Positions 1 through 8,570 of a DNA stretch of 64,000 nt are shown here, one piece after another. Within the stretch, counting starts at the first letter, position 1. Each line of letters opens with the position of its first letter. Location of the stretch: assembly GCA_035079385.1 (NCBI GenBank), contig JAVHKY010000012.1:4570501-4634500 (forward strand). Direction: 5' to 3'. This stretch comes from Aspidiotus rigidus (lineage: Eukaryota; Arthropoda; Insecta; Hemiptera; Diaspididae). The translations under genes and the position numbers were made by a program. Below the pieces are notes generated by a model. That model searched no databases. It worked only from the letters and a program-made list of their open reading frames with translations, and was not told the DNA's origin.

Positions 1-105
1 ACGCAGCCGCGTAAGCAGCATAGGACTTTTCAACTCTACCTAGAATCAAGTTTTTTGCTTAAATGCTAACCTAAGTACTTCAAATCATTCAAGGGGTCGT
101 TCTCT
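1..105 (+). repeat. Terminal-type repeat, left copy (truncated by window edge)
   Basis: The first ~105 bases (starting acgcagccgcgtaagca and containing gacttttca and ctctacct) match the reverse complement of 15175-15290 with scattered differences. Shorter relatives with the same core (cacgcag ... cacgacttttc) lie at 34385 and 36560. It is a copy of a dispersed repeat, and with the 15.2 kb copy it forms a widely spaced inverted pair. Confidence 0.6.
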
Positions 106-1240
106 CAATAAGATACATACACACATCCTCACCATCTCTCGCCCCTCTATCTCCGATTCTGTAGCATCTTGTAATATTGGTTATTGTAGACTTACACACA
201 CACACACACACCCATCACATCCATCTTTCATGCTCTCATTGCGCTTCTGATACACCCCTCCCCCCAATCATTCAATATATCTTTCCTGTCCCATATTAGT
301 TTTACTCCTGAACTCCTGGCTTATCTTCCACAATCACTTAGAAGCACTATCAGACGACTCTCCATTTGTCCTCAACATCTTCTAATTCTTCCAACAATCA
401 AATTCCTTTTTCCACATCTACACTTTTTAGAACCACTGAGCTCTGTGACACTCTCGTGGTAACTTGTTAATTAAAAAAAAAAAAACTAAATGAAAATAAA
501 AATAAAAGAAATAATTTTCACCTTTGCTTACAAGTAATCATTGCGCTTAAATCCTATTTTTATAACTCCAACTTATTCTATAAACGTTCTCTCACCATCC
601 CTCGCCCTTCTTGATTATCCTCCATTCCCGAACATCCAGCTGTTCTTCTCTTCACCCAAACATAATTTGACCTTAGACTTACACTCACACACACACACAT
701 ACACCTCTCCTCCCTCATTTCCTCCCCGGCATCTGAACTCAATAACAACACCAAGCTTATAGCCATCATGACAGGCTGTTATTAGCTCATAAACTGAAAA
801 AAAATTAAAATAAAATAAAACATGAAAGATTATACGCAAAGGATTGCTGCACTAATACTATGCTTACACAACATTCATTCATGACAAACTCAACACGAAC
901 GAACATACCCTTGAAATTCATTCATGAACAGCATATCCTTACAAGTGTGAACAGGTAACCAAATAAATGAGGACAACTACACTAACAATCTACGTAATCA
1001 AAGGTTACCCTTTCACTTTTCTTGACGAAAGCGACAACCTGAAGTCTAATACTACAAAATATTGGTAGCTTGAGTATTTGCAAATTTCCTCAAATTAGTT
1101 CACGCTTCAATTTGAGATTTCTCACAAACCAGACATTGTATCATCACCAAGTGTTCACATTTACATTTTTAGACATGTAAATCACAATATATCAACATTC
1201 AACAAAAATCTGACAAACCATATAAGAGTTATAGGAGTTG
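106..1240. other. Non-coding, two related ~470-bp units with CA microsatellites
   Basis: No credible gene. Two segments (about 120-490 and 585-810) share ctcaccat(c/t)(t/c)ctcgccc, a gacttacac(a/t)cacacac microsatellite and an A-rich tail, so they look like two copies of one retroelement 3' end. Short ORFs on both strands here are low-complexity Ser/Pro/His-rich strings and are not supported as genes. Confidence 0.4.
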
Positions 1241-1600
1241 GAAATTTTTTTTAAAATTGGGTATATCTGGAGAATTACTGATCCGATCGTCAAAAAAATG
1301 CAGGTGCACAACTTGAGATATAACACTACAACGTAGCCAAGTTTCAAGAAAATCCACCCAGTAGTCTCGGAGGAGAAGCCCGGACAAATTTTGATCCATA
1401 TATATCGCTATATCTCTATATCCCTATATCCATATATATATATATATAAGGAAACCTGAAATTTTTTTAATGACGTAGCGATGATCTATGACCTCTAAAA
1501 CGTCGAGAAAGTTCATTTCCCCCTCTTTCTGCCACAACTGTGACGGGTGCAATACTCGCTTTTCTACGAAAAGTCGGTAAAATTCGAGCTTTTTACGAGT
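1240..1600 (+). repeat. Dispersed repeat family R, copy 1
   Basis: Contains aatgcaggtgcaca, an AT dinucleotide tract, taaggaaacctgaaattttt, aaacgtcgagaaagttcat and gaaaagtcggtaaa in that order. The same ordered blocks recur at 36240-36570, and a shorter part recurs at 38130-38215. No coding capacity. The mobilisation class is unknown. Confidence 0.6.
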
Positions 1601-1740
1601 AAAAAATAAAGATCATGTTTCACATCTTCATGAGTCAAGAAGTTCATGTCAATAACGTCACAAACCAACGAACAAAGACATGAAACATATCAAGCTACGT
1701 TGGGGAAGGGCACGGGGTATACCATATCGACAAACTAACC

Positions 1741-3392
1741 TGAGAGAGTAAGAGTCCAATGGATTGAGCCCTCGGACAAAGGCAGCAAGGTAGTGGTAAT
1801 GGAGAAGGAGGACTACACCCAGAAAGTGGAGTCGTACATCGCAGTTAATGGATACCAAGAGCTGGCAAGGGACCCAACACGGAAATACCAAGATGACCTG
1901 AAAGCCGTGTTGAAACGGAACAATGTACCCGGCAATGGAAGGACGCTTGAGATGAACCCGGTTGCACCAAAACTCAAGGGGCTTGTAAAACTCCACAAAG
2001 TGAACCGTCCGATGAGACCCCTGGTCAACAGCATTCAATCACCATGCTACAAGATAGCAAAGATTGTAGCCACATTCCTGAAAGAAAACTACCAGTTTGC
2101 ACCCAGACGAAGTATCAGAAACAACGAAGAGCTGATTGAGCAACTGGACAAGTTGGAAATCAGGAGTAACGACAAGCTGATATCCTTTGATGTGACTAAT
2201 ATGTTTGGTACCATACCGAAGGAGGAACTTCTCACTCTGCTCAAAAACAACAGATACCATGGGAACCCTGATGGGTCGAAGTACGCCAACATAGTGGAGG
2301 AGATCTTGAGCCAGAATTACTGCCGCTTCAATAACAGGTTCTACAGTCAGGAAAGGGGACTTGCGATGGGATCACCGCTGTCACCAATACTGGCGGAGAT
2401 ATTCATGAATGATATGGAAAACAAGATATTGAAGGGCAGCAAGTTCAGAAACTCGATCAAACACTGTGTAGATGATATCCTAATTGTGTGGTCAGGCACT
2501 GATAGACAGGGATCTATTCCTTTCAAAAATGAACGCGATGAATGAGAGCATCAAATTCACAGTGGAAAAAGGCAATGAGACCATCAACTATTTGGACCTT
2601 ACACTCACAATGGAGAACAATAGGATAGAATACAAAATCTACAGGAAGCCGACGCATACTGACACCATCATCCCAAATGACTCCTACCACCACCCCAGGC
2701 ACAAGTTAGCGGCAATCCAGAACTATTGCTATCGGGCAATTTCTATCCTCAAGAACAATGAAGAGAAGAGGAAAGAGATCGAGATAGTAAAGCAGATCGC
2801 AGAAGCCAATGGCTACCGCAGATGTGTGGTGGAGGGAGTCTTTGGGAAAATGGAAACAAAGAAAGGAAACCATGATAGCATAGTGAGAAAGTACTCCGGA
2901 TCGATACCATATATAGGAAAGTACACAAATAAGGTGATAAAGGCGTTCAATGGCTACGATGTGAATGTGGGTATCCAGAATAACCAGCCCATGGTGAAGA
3001 GAATCAGCAATGACCAGACGGAACAAAAGGACAAGGAAAGCTTGAGCGGAGTGTAGAAGCTCAGTTGTGAACAGTGCGAGGGAATCTAAATTGGTGAGAC
3101 TGGGAGAAAGTTTGAGATCAGGAGAAAGGAGCACAAAACGTCGAGGGAGAAAAAAGATGGCAAGTCACTGATTGGGAAACACTATAACGAGGAAAACCAC
3201 GATGGAGAGTGAATATTTGAAGTCATACACGTAGAGAATCGCACAAAGAGAAGAAAACGCTGGGAACAAATGGAGATTGCAAAAGCCAAGAGGAAGAAAG
3301 CCTGCCTCTTGAACAATGTAATCACATTTGACAGCGAAAAATTATTCGGCCTGGTGATTGGACGAGAGAAGAAGATCAGAACCAACCAATGA
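1741..3392 (+). pseudogene. Penelope-like retroelement, lineage A: RT plus GIY-YIG endonuclease, decayed
   Basis: Plus-strand remnant of a Penelope-like element polyprotein, which in this family copies RNA at nicked target DNA using a reverse transcriptase fused to a GIY-YIG endonuclease. Reading begins at VRVQWIEPSDKGSKVVVME (about 1748), so the N-terminus is missing. RT landmarks are LVKLHKVNRPMRPLVN (about 1984), ISFDVTNMFGTIP (about 2180), GLAMGSPLSPILAEIFM (about 2360) and the catalytic CVDD (about 2467). A frameshift near 2505-2515 moves the frame from 1793-2545 to 2484-3056. The endonuclease reads SGV*KLSCEQCEGI*IGETG: the first stop is at 3054-3056, and each of the two signature tyrosines (GIY and YIG) has become a stop. 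A third stop replaces a probable Trp near 3210, and the frame ends at 3392. It is non-functional as protein. It differs strongly from the other three PLE copies here, so it represents a second lineage. Confidence 0.85.
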
Positions 3393-3567
3393 GACGGTAG
3401 GAATCCAGGTAGCCAATAGAAACGCAGCATTTAGAACAATAGATTGAACCAATCACAAAGCAGTATGTTTTAGCCAATAAGAACACAATGTCATATTATT
3501 GTAAGAATAAGTTTCCAAGAAGTGAACCAATCACAGCCAATAAGATCACAGTGTTATACTATAAAAA
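3386..3567 (+). promoter_or_regulatory. Putative PLE pseudo-LTR promoter: six CCAAT boxes and a TATA box
   Basis: Six CCAAT pentamers, all in the same orientation, start at 3386, 3413, 3449, 3474, 3527 and 3537. A TATAAAAA box follows at 3560-3567. The distance from the TATA box to the 5' strand of the hammerhead-like fold at 3593 is 33 nt, the usual TATA-to-start spacing. Penelope-like elements carry promoters in their pseudo-LTRs, so this is probably the pLTR promoter. That assignment is inference from motif order and spacing. Confidence 0.5.
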
Positions 3568-3592
3568 CTCATGGTTAAGGACTTGTTCTCCA

Positions 3593-3647
3593 GTTGCGAC
3601 ACAACTGATGATGGGATAACACCCGAAAGTACTCTTGTATAAGCAAC
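3593..3647 (+). ncRNA. Hammerhead-ribozyme-like motif in PLE-A 3' region
   Basis: Core boxes are CTGATGA at 3605-3611 and GAAA at 3625-3628. Stem I is formed by GTTGC (3593-3597) with GCAAC (3643-3647) and ACAA (3601-3604) with TTGT (3635-3638), separated by an internal loop. A minimal stem III (AG/CU around UA) ends in CTC, placing the predicted cleavage after 3634. Stem II is GGG/CCC with one extra unpaired T at its base, a departure from the consensus that may lower activity. An AATAAA follows at about 3649. Type I hammerheads with very short stem III are known from Penelope-like elements. Confidence 0.5.
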
Positions 3648-3718
3648 TAATAAAGTAGATTTGTACAATTGAAAAACCCTTTTTCAATACTGCTAAGAAA
3701 CAAGAACACCAAAGGAAA

Positions 3719-5350
3719 TCATGATTGAACTAGCGAGTCATCGCAATGCGAATCATACTCATAAACTAGTTCAATCAACCCCTCATCAGGTATGTATCTG
3801 TTGAGCACTTTAATGTTGTCACTCTTCAGATGACGAATAATTTCGATGTACTCCAACGCGATCCGTTTACGATACGAGCTTTCTCGGTGGAGAAGGACTA
3901 CGGACTCCTCTTTGAAACCATCAGTGGTCCGCGAATGCCGATTCACCTATGTTCTTCTTTTCCCACGCCTTTTTTTGTTCGTCGACTCTTATTTTGAGCT
4001 GACAGCCAGTTTCCCCTATATATATCCCATTACAATCGCTACACTTCACCCTACATACGCCGCTCTTCTCAGTTTGAGGGATCGGGTCCTTCAATCTAAC
4101 AAATAGACTTTTAACCGTATTAGGATTGTAATACGCGGGCCGGAATCCAAAGGGGCGAAGAACACGCCCCAATTGAGAGGAAAACTTCCCCAAGAACGGG
4201 AGTCTTATCCAGCACTTTCTACTGTCAGGAAGCGAATCCCAAGGGAGGGAGGTAGTCAAATCAAGACATTTTCGAGTATAATCTTTCTCTGAACCAAGAG
4301 GTCGATGTCTATGTTGACCTGGTTCACTCTGGCCAAGTACTTGATAGTCGATAGCTCCTTATGAAAGGCGGACTGACTCATCGGGATACTAGTCAACCGG
4401 TGGATTGAGCTATTGAATGCTGCAAACTTGTGTGCAACAGGGCAAAAAGACTTGCCGTGGACAGTGATATCGGTCGATGTATCTTTTCTGTAAATGGCGA
4501 ATTCATGGACGCCGTCCCTTTCGGAGACCGTCAAGTCCAAAAAATTGATAGTAGAACCGCCAACTTCCAACGTGAATTTTATTGAGGGATATTGCTTATT
4601 GAGATACATGAGAAACTCCAAAAGGAGATCTCAGGGGACCGATCCACGCACATAACGCATCATCAACATATCTATGCCAATAATGTACGTGACTCAAGAA
4701 CACCTGGCCAGAGGAGAACAGATCAAATTCAAATTTAGACATAAATACCTTGGAGATGAGGGAGCCCAAAGGGGAACCAATAGGGATGCCAGCCTCCTCT
4801 GGAAACTCTAAAAACTGCCCGTTAAATTTACAAAAATTGGGGGACCAACAGATACCGAGCAGGTCGAAAAATTCCGCCAATTCTTCATGGCGAATGTTTG
4901 AACGGACTAACAAATTACCCATATGCTGCATGGCAGTAGCTCTTGGGATGTGCGGGAATAAACCGACCCCATCGAATGAACACAGGGTCGAACCCGAAGG
5001 CACAATATCGTCTTTAAGCCTTTCAACCAAGGTTACCGAGTTTTTTATGAAGTAGGGTGACTCAAAATCAACTCTAGATTTGAACCTACGGTCCAAGTAT
5101 TTCGCTAGAGAGTACGTGGGGGAAGATACATAGGAAAACACCGGACGCATCGGGGTACCTTCACGTGGCTGGGGAAGTTGAAACGGTCATTTTCCTTAGC
5201 ACCACACTGGTCAAGGATCTAGTAGACCTTAGAGACGTAAGAGGGTTTGTTCATGACAACCCCCTTGTCGGCCTTTGTAATGATTCAATCGTCCTCCCTG
5301 ACCTTCCTCTTTATCCCTTTGATCACCTCACTAACAAGAAAATTCATTCT
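3719..5350 (-). pseudogene. Penelope-like retroelement, lineage B (copy PLE-B), frameshifted
   Basis: Minus-strand remnant whose pieces are 5350-5160 (VSEVIKGIKRKVRE ... ITKADKGVV, with two stops), 5150-4596 (RT with [31 protein letters not shown] and YVDD), 4621-4256 (thumb region with VGGSTINFLDLTV), 4259-3921 (GIY-YIG with [15 protein letters not shown]) and 3946-3719 (conserved tail ending CDDSLVQS). At least three frameshifts separate these frames. A deletion near 5155-5165 has removed the stretch holding the LPKVHK motif. The GIY-YIG tyrosine of the first motif reads SGVC, a loss of the Y. It lies tail to tail with PLE-A. It is close kin to the copies at 24.0-25.9 kb and 30.0-33.5 kb. 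Confidence 0.85.
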
Positions 5351-5351
5351 A

Positions 5352-5401
5352 GGGGGGGGGGGGTATCACGGACCAAATCGAACCCTGTACCCCCCCCCCC
5401 C
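5352..5401. repeat. G12 ... C12 homopolymer pair at a PLE inversion junction
   Basis: Twelve G (5352-5363) and twelve C (5390-5401) are separated by 26 nt, able to pair as a hairpin. They lie at the head-to-head junction of minus-strand PLE-B and a plus-strand PLE fragment. The C run lies inside the codons for the conserved [15 protein letters not shown] stretch and shifts its frame, so it is a secondary expansion. Confidence 0.6.
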
Positions 5402-5509
5402 TCTTGTATGGGTTACCTAAAGTCCATAAAACAGGTACCCTGATGCGTCCGGTGGTTTCCTATGTGTCATCCCCCACGTACTCTCTAGCGAAATACTTGG
5501 ACCGTTGGT
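5364..5509 (+). pseudogene. Plus-strand Penelope-like fragment (RT finger region)
   Basis: Reads TKSNPVPP, then after a poly-C frameshift LLYGLPKVHKTG and MRPVVSYVSSPTYSLAKY up to LDRW, a match to residues ~56-99 of the PLE-C ORF. It ends abruptly where the 228-bp array begins at 5510. It carries the LPKVHK segment that is deleted from adjacent PLE-B and is in the opposite orientation. Confidence 0.75.
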
Positions 5510-5854
5510 ACGCGCCGTTTGTGTGCTGCAATACTTGGCCTCTTGCGAATTGTGAAGTTCATTTTTACTTGCATTTTATCATCGAGTTATTGGTAAGCTC
5601 TTATTTCCACCATCATTCTGATTAAGTTGTGGTCGCAAGATAAGAAAAAGCATCAAGTAACAAAATTCTTTTTCGTACCAATTTTAGGTCGGTCCTTCTT
5701 TATTTTGGTGATCCAATTTTTGAATCGGCATTCAGACACGCGCCGTTTGTGTGCTGCAATACTTGGCCTCTTGCGAATTGTGAAGTTCATTTTTACTTGC
5801 ATTTTATCATCGAGTTATTGGTAAGCTCTTATTTCCACCATCATTCTGATTAAG

Positions 5855-6292
5855 TTGTGGTCGCAAGATAAGAAAAAGCATTCCCGTGGTGCTGTCCTGA
5901 TTCAGCCTGAAACTGTGCCAGATTTCGAAGAGATATCAAAGTTCCAGATAGTCCAATACTTTACAAAAAGAGAGGGTAAATTGGAGGCTGAGCTGGAATC
6001 TCAGATACAAATAAAGCGCGAACTTTTATTCAGGAGAGTCTTACGTCAAGAAATAGAAAGGATTGAATTGGAGTTCAAAAAACTGAAAACTCTCGTAACA
6101 GTACTCCAAGATGATCCGCAAGCCTTGGCTGAATGGAATAAGCTATCTCAATTACCGGTATCAGGAATTCCCACAACATTCAGTATGCCTAAACATTTGA
6201 AGATAAAGTTCACCGACGAAGTACTCGATACTGTACAGAAACATAGGGAGAAAAAAAAAAAAAAGAAAGAAAAAAGGTATTCGAAAACCTGA
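5855..6292 (+). CDS. Unrecognised ORF with coiled-coil, within an insertion in the 228-bp array
   Basis: The open frame runs 145 codons. Its first nine codons (MWSQDKKKH) are satellite unit sequence, so the true inserted coding part starts near 5881 with SRGAVLIQPETVPDFEEI. The middle (KREGKLEAELESQIQIKREL and following) is rich in E, K, R and L with a heptad-like pattern, suggesting a coiled coil. The C-terminus is a Lys-rich run encoded by an A-rich tract. The stop codon falls inside the hammerhead-like motif at 6275-6345, and AATAAA occurs near 6372. I do not recognise the family. It could be a fragment of a host transcript or of a mobile-element ORF carried into the array. The insertion spans about 5881-6427 and replaces about 42 bp of the unit. 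Confidence 0.35.
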   Translation: MWSQDKKKHSRGAVLIQPETVPDFEEISKFQIVQYFTKREGKLEAELESQIQIKRELLFRRVLRQEIERIELEFKKLKTLVTVLQDDPQALAEWNKLSQLPVSGIPTTFSMPKHLKIKFTDEVLDTVQKHREKKKKKKEKRYSKT

Positions 6293-6345
6293 TGAACAAC
6301 GAAGACGTTCGAAACGCGTCGTTTTTTTGTACACGATGTGTACCT
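6275..6345 (+). ncRNA. Second hammerhead-like motif
   Basis: CTGATGA (6289-6295), GAAA (6311-6314) and the short CGCGTC stem III segment (6315-6320) are in hammerhead order. Stem I would be AAAAC (6284-6288) with GTTTT (6321-6325), plus AGGTA (6275-6279) with TACCT (6341-6345). Stem II is AACG/CGTT (6298-6301 with 6306-6309), but unpaired bases flank it at its base, so it is not a clean consensus. An AATAAAG follows, as after the first hammerhead-like motif. Activity is uncertain. Confidence 0.35.
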
Positions 6346-6627
6346 GTATTAACTGGTGAGTATAAGCCGAAATAAAGTTTTCTTTAATTGTATGAATATT
6401 TTTTCTCACGAAAAAGCTTTTAATAGTTCTTTATTTTGGTGATCCAATTTTTGAATCGGCATTCAGACACGCGCCGTTTGTGTGCTGCAATACTTGACCT
6501 CTTGCGAATTGTGAAGTTCATTTTTACTTGCATTTTATCATCGAGTTATTGGTAAGCTCTTATTTCCACCATCATTCTGATTAAGTTGTGGTCGCAAGAT
6601 AAGAAAAAGCATCAAGTAAGAAAATTC

Positions 6628-6867
6628 TTTTTCTTTACGCACATACGATAACGCCGTTTATCCTACTCGATTTACGGGAACAAAGCGCTTCGTTTCGTAG
6701 GCGAAACGACACTCCGCGAATGCGCGTCGTTGTAGCGTCAAAGTCAGTATTGCGCATGTGCAAAGGGTAGATATGAATTTTCATATCTACCCTTGGTGAG
6801 ATATGAATTTCCGCGGGTAACAACACTACTCGGCTTTTTCATCGCTTTTTCATCGCGTAAAGAAAAA
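6628..6867. mobile_element. Small inverted-repeat insertion in the 228-bp array
   Basis: Bounded by a perfect 13-bp inverted repeat, TTTTTCTTTACGC at the left end and its complement at the right. Contains a second perfect inverted repeat with 15-bp arms (AAGGGTAGATATGAA at 6763, complement at 6780) only 2 nt apart. No ORF of note. It has the structure of a MITE. Confidence 0.5.
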
Positions 6868-6868
6868 C

Positions 6869-6997
6869 GTTATGTGCAACACGGGAGAAAAAGCATTTCA
6901 CAACTCTGTGCAAATATCAACCCTTGCCTTCAGCTCGGGTTGCTAACTTTGCACTCGTGAGAAATGGCTCATTTTTCTCCCTTGTTGCACAAATAAC
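6869..6997. mobile_element. 129-bp fold-back element (MITE-like)
   Basis: The left arm begins GTTATGTGCAACACGGGAG. The right arm is its imperfect complement, ending cttgttgcacaaataac, with about 30 bp paired. It abuts the previous element, and together they form the 367-bp insertion in the satellite array. Confidence 0.55.
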
Positions 6998-7351
6998 TAT
7001 TTCGTACCAATTTTAGGTCTGTCCTTTATTTTGGTGATCCAATTTTTGAATCGGCATTCAGACACGCGCCGTTTGTGTGCTGCAATACTTGGCCTCTTGC
7101 GAATTGTGAAGTTCATTTTTACTTGCATTTTATCATCGAGTTATTGGTAAGCTCTTATTTCCACCATCATTCTGATTAAGTTGTGGTCGCAAGATAAGAA
7201 AAAGCATCAAGTAACAAAATTCTTTTTCGTACCAATTTTAGGTCTGTCCTTCTTTATTTTGGTGATCCAATTTTTGAATCGGCATTCAGACACGCGCCGT
7301 TTGTGTGCTGCAATACTTGGCCTCTTGCGAATTGTGAAGTTCATTTTTACA

Positions 7352-8369
7352 AACGGTTAAAAAAAAAAACGCACTGAGCTCAGCTAGCTAGGTATCTTCA
7401 TGACCGTTGTTTGGAAGGAACTTGGCCACCTGAGGTATCCAAATTTTGTAAGAGTTTCACTGTGGATTAAGCCAGCGAAACCATCGAAAGACGTCTGCAT
7501 GAGGCACAGGTTTGTTCCTCTGATGATATAGGTAGTCACATACAAAACATCAGGGCCTCTCTTTTTTGTTTTTAATTTGTGGACGGCAGATTCGAGAATT
7601 CGCAATAAATCGGAATCCTCAGAGTCATCAGTTTTAGATATTACTGAGAGAAATTGAGTTTAGAGGAAGAAAATTTGCTACATTGTAAATATGATATAAT
7701 TAGGCCTAATTATAGAAATATTCTTATTATGAAGAATTATAGTATTATAAAAAAAATAATCATCTTTACTAGAATTATGTATTAGTTACTTTTTCGAAAT
7801 TATTTATAGTTGAGTTAATATCGTATTATGTAAAATCATATTACATAAAAAAAATAAATTTATTTACAAGAATATTATGAATTAATTGTTTTAAATTATA
7901 GTTAGCTCGTGAGTGAACATTTTAACAGGAACCTGTTTTATGGGGGGGCTTTTTGAGAAATTTGCCGTGCGCTGTCCGCCGTCCAGCCAGAAACTTGGAA
8001 AAATTTCATAATTGAAGCGGGAAGGGGTTCTAGTATCAAAAGGAAGGTACAACTTATAGTCAAGAGATATTTTGAAAATATATTGATAATAAAAAAAGAA
8101 ATCCCCTCTACATAAAACGACCTAGAAAAATATAAAAATGAACCTTATATGAGGTAATGAATGCGCATCACCCTATCAATATAATTTCAATAAATCCCCA
8201 CCTTGAGAAAAATATATATAGGTATATTTCCTTAACAATAATAAACACCTAAGTTTGAAATATCTCTAATAAAATCAGTACAATGAAAAGAGAACTAGAA
8301 GAAAGTCATTTGTCTAGAGATTATTTTAGGTATAAATAAATAAATATAATATTTTTATTTCATTAAAAT
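7352..8369. other. Repeat-rich spacer, no gene
   Basis: Holds a block (7425-7590) whose minus-strand reading includes SFDGFAGLIHSETLTKFGYL and AVHKLKTK and which recurs in pieces at 15295-15870. It also holds a copy of the CCTGTTTTAT-type terminus at 7917-8040. The rest is AT-rich. A short plus-strand ORF start at 8283 (MKRELEESHLSRDYF, ending at a GT) could be an upstream exon of the OB-fold gene, but its phase does not fit the next block. Confidence 0.4.
7917..8040 (+). repeat. CCTGTTTTAT-terminus repeat, copy 1
   Basis: Starts aacaggaacctgttttat and runs through a GC-rich stretch (ttgccgtgcgctgtccgcc) to acttggaaaaattt. The same order occurs at 18233 on the plus strand and at 32206 reading leftward. 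It is the conserved end of a dispersed element of unknown class. Confidence 0.55.
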
Positions 8370-8570
8370 ATGGTTTTAAAAGGCAAAATAATGAAACTTG
8401 ATGAAATTAAACAATTTCAAGGAGGGAAAGGAGGTGACATGTATAGTTTTATTTTGTACAGTAATAGAGAATATTACAGATTTGTAGAATTTTCGAATAA
8501 ACATTATAACGTCATTAAGGAAAGTACATACGTATTGGTGAATACGTACAAAAAAGTAGAAAATAAGTAA
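8370..8570 (+). CDS. Block A of the OB-fold gene
   Basis: 66 codons from ATG at 8370, including FILYSNREYYRFVEFSNKHY and STYVLVNTYKKVEN. A consensus donor GTAAGT lies at 8567. The weaker GTAGAA upstream would preserve the phase of block B. Confidence 0.5.
   Translation: MVLKGKIMKLDEIKQFQGGKGGDMYSFILYSNREYYRFVEFSNKHYNVIKESTYVLVNTYKKVENK

Larger units (their letters stand above)
5510..7351 (+). repeat. 228-bp tandem repeat array with two insertions
   Basis: The unit beginning acgcgccgtttgtgtgctgc starts at 5510, 5738, 6469, 7064 and 7292. Intervals are 228, 731, 595 and 228, i.e. a 228-bp period interrupted by insertions of about 503 and 367 bp. The last unit is cut off after about 60 bp. Units are nearly identical (for example ggcctc versus gacctc), indicating recent amplification or homogenisation. 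Each unit holds caagataagaaaaagcat and tgatccaatttttgaatcgg. This is satellite-like DNA with no known function. Confidence 0.85.
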
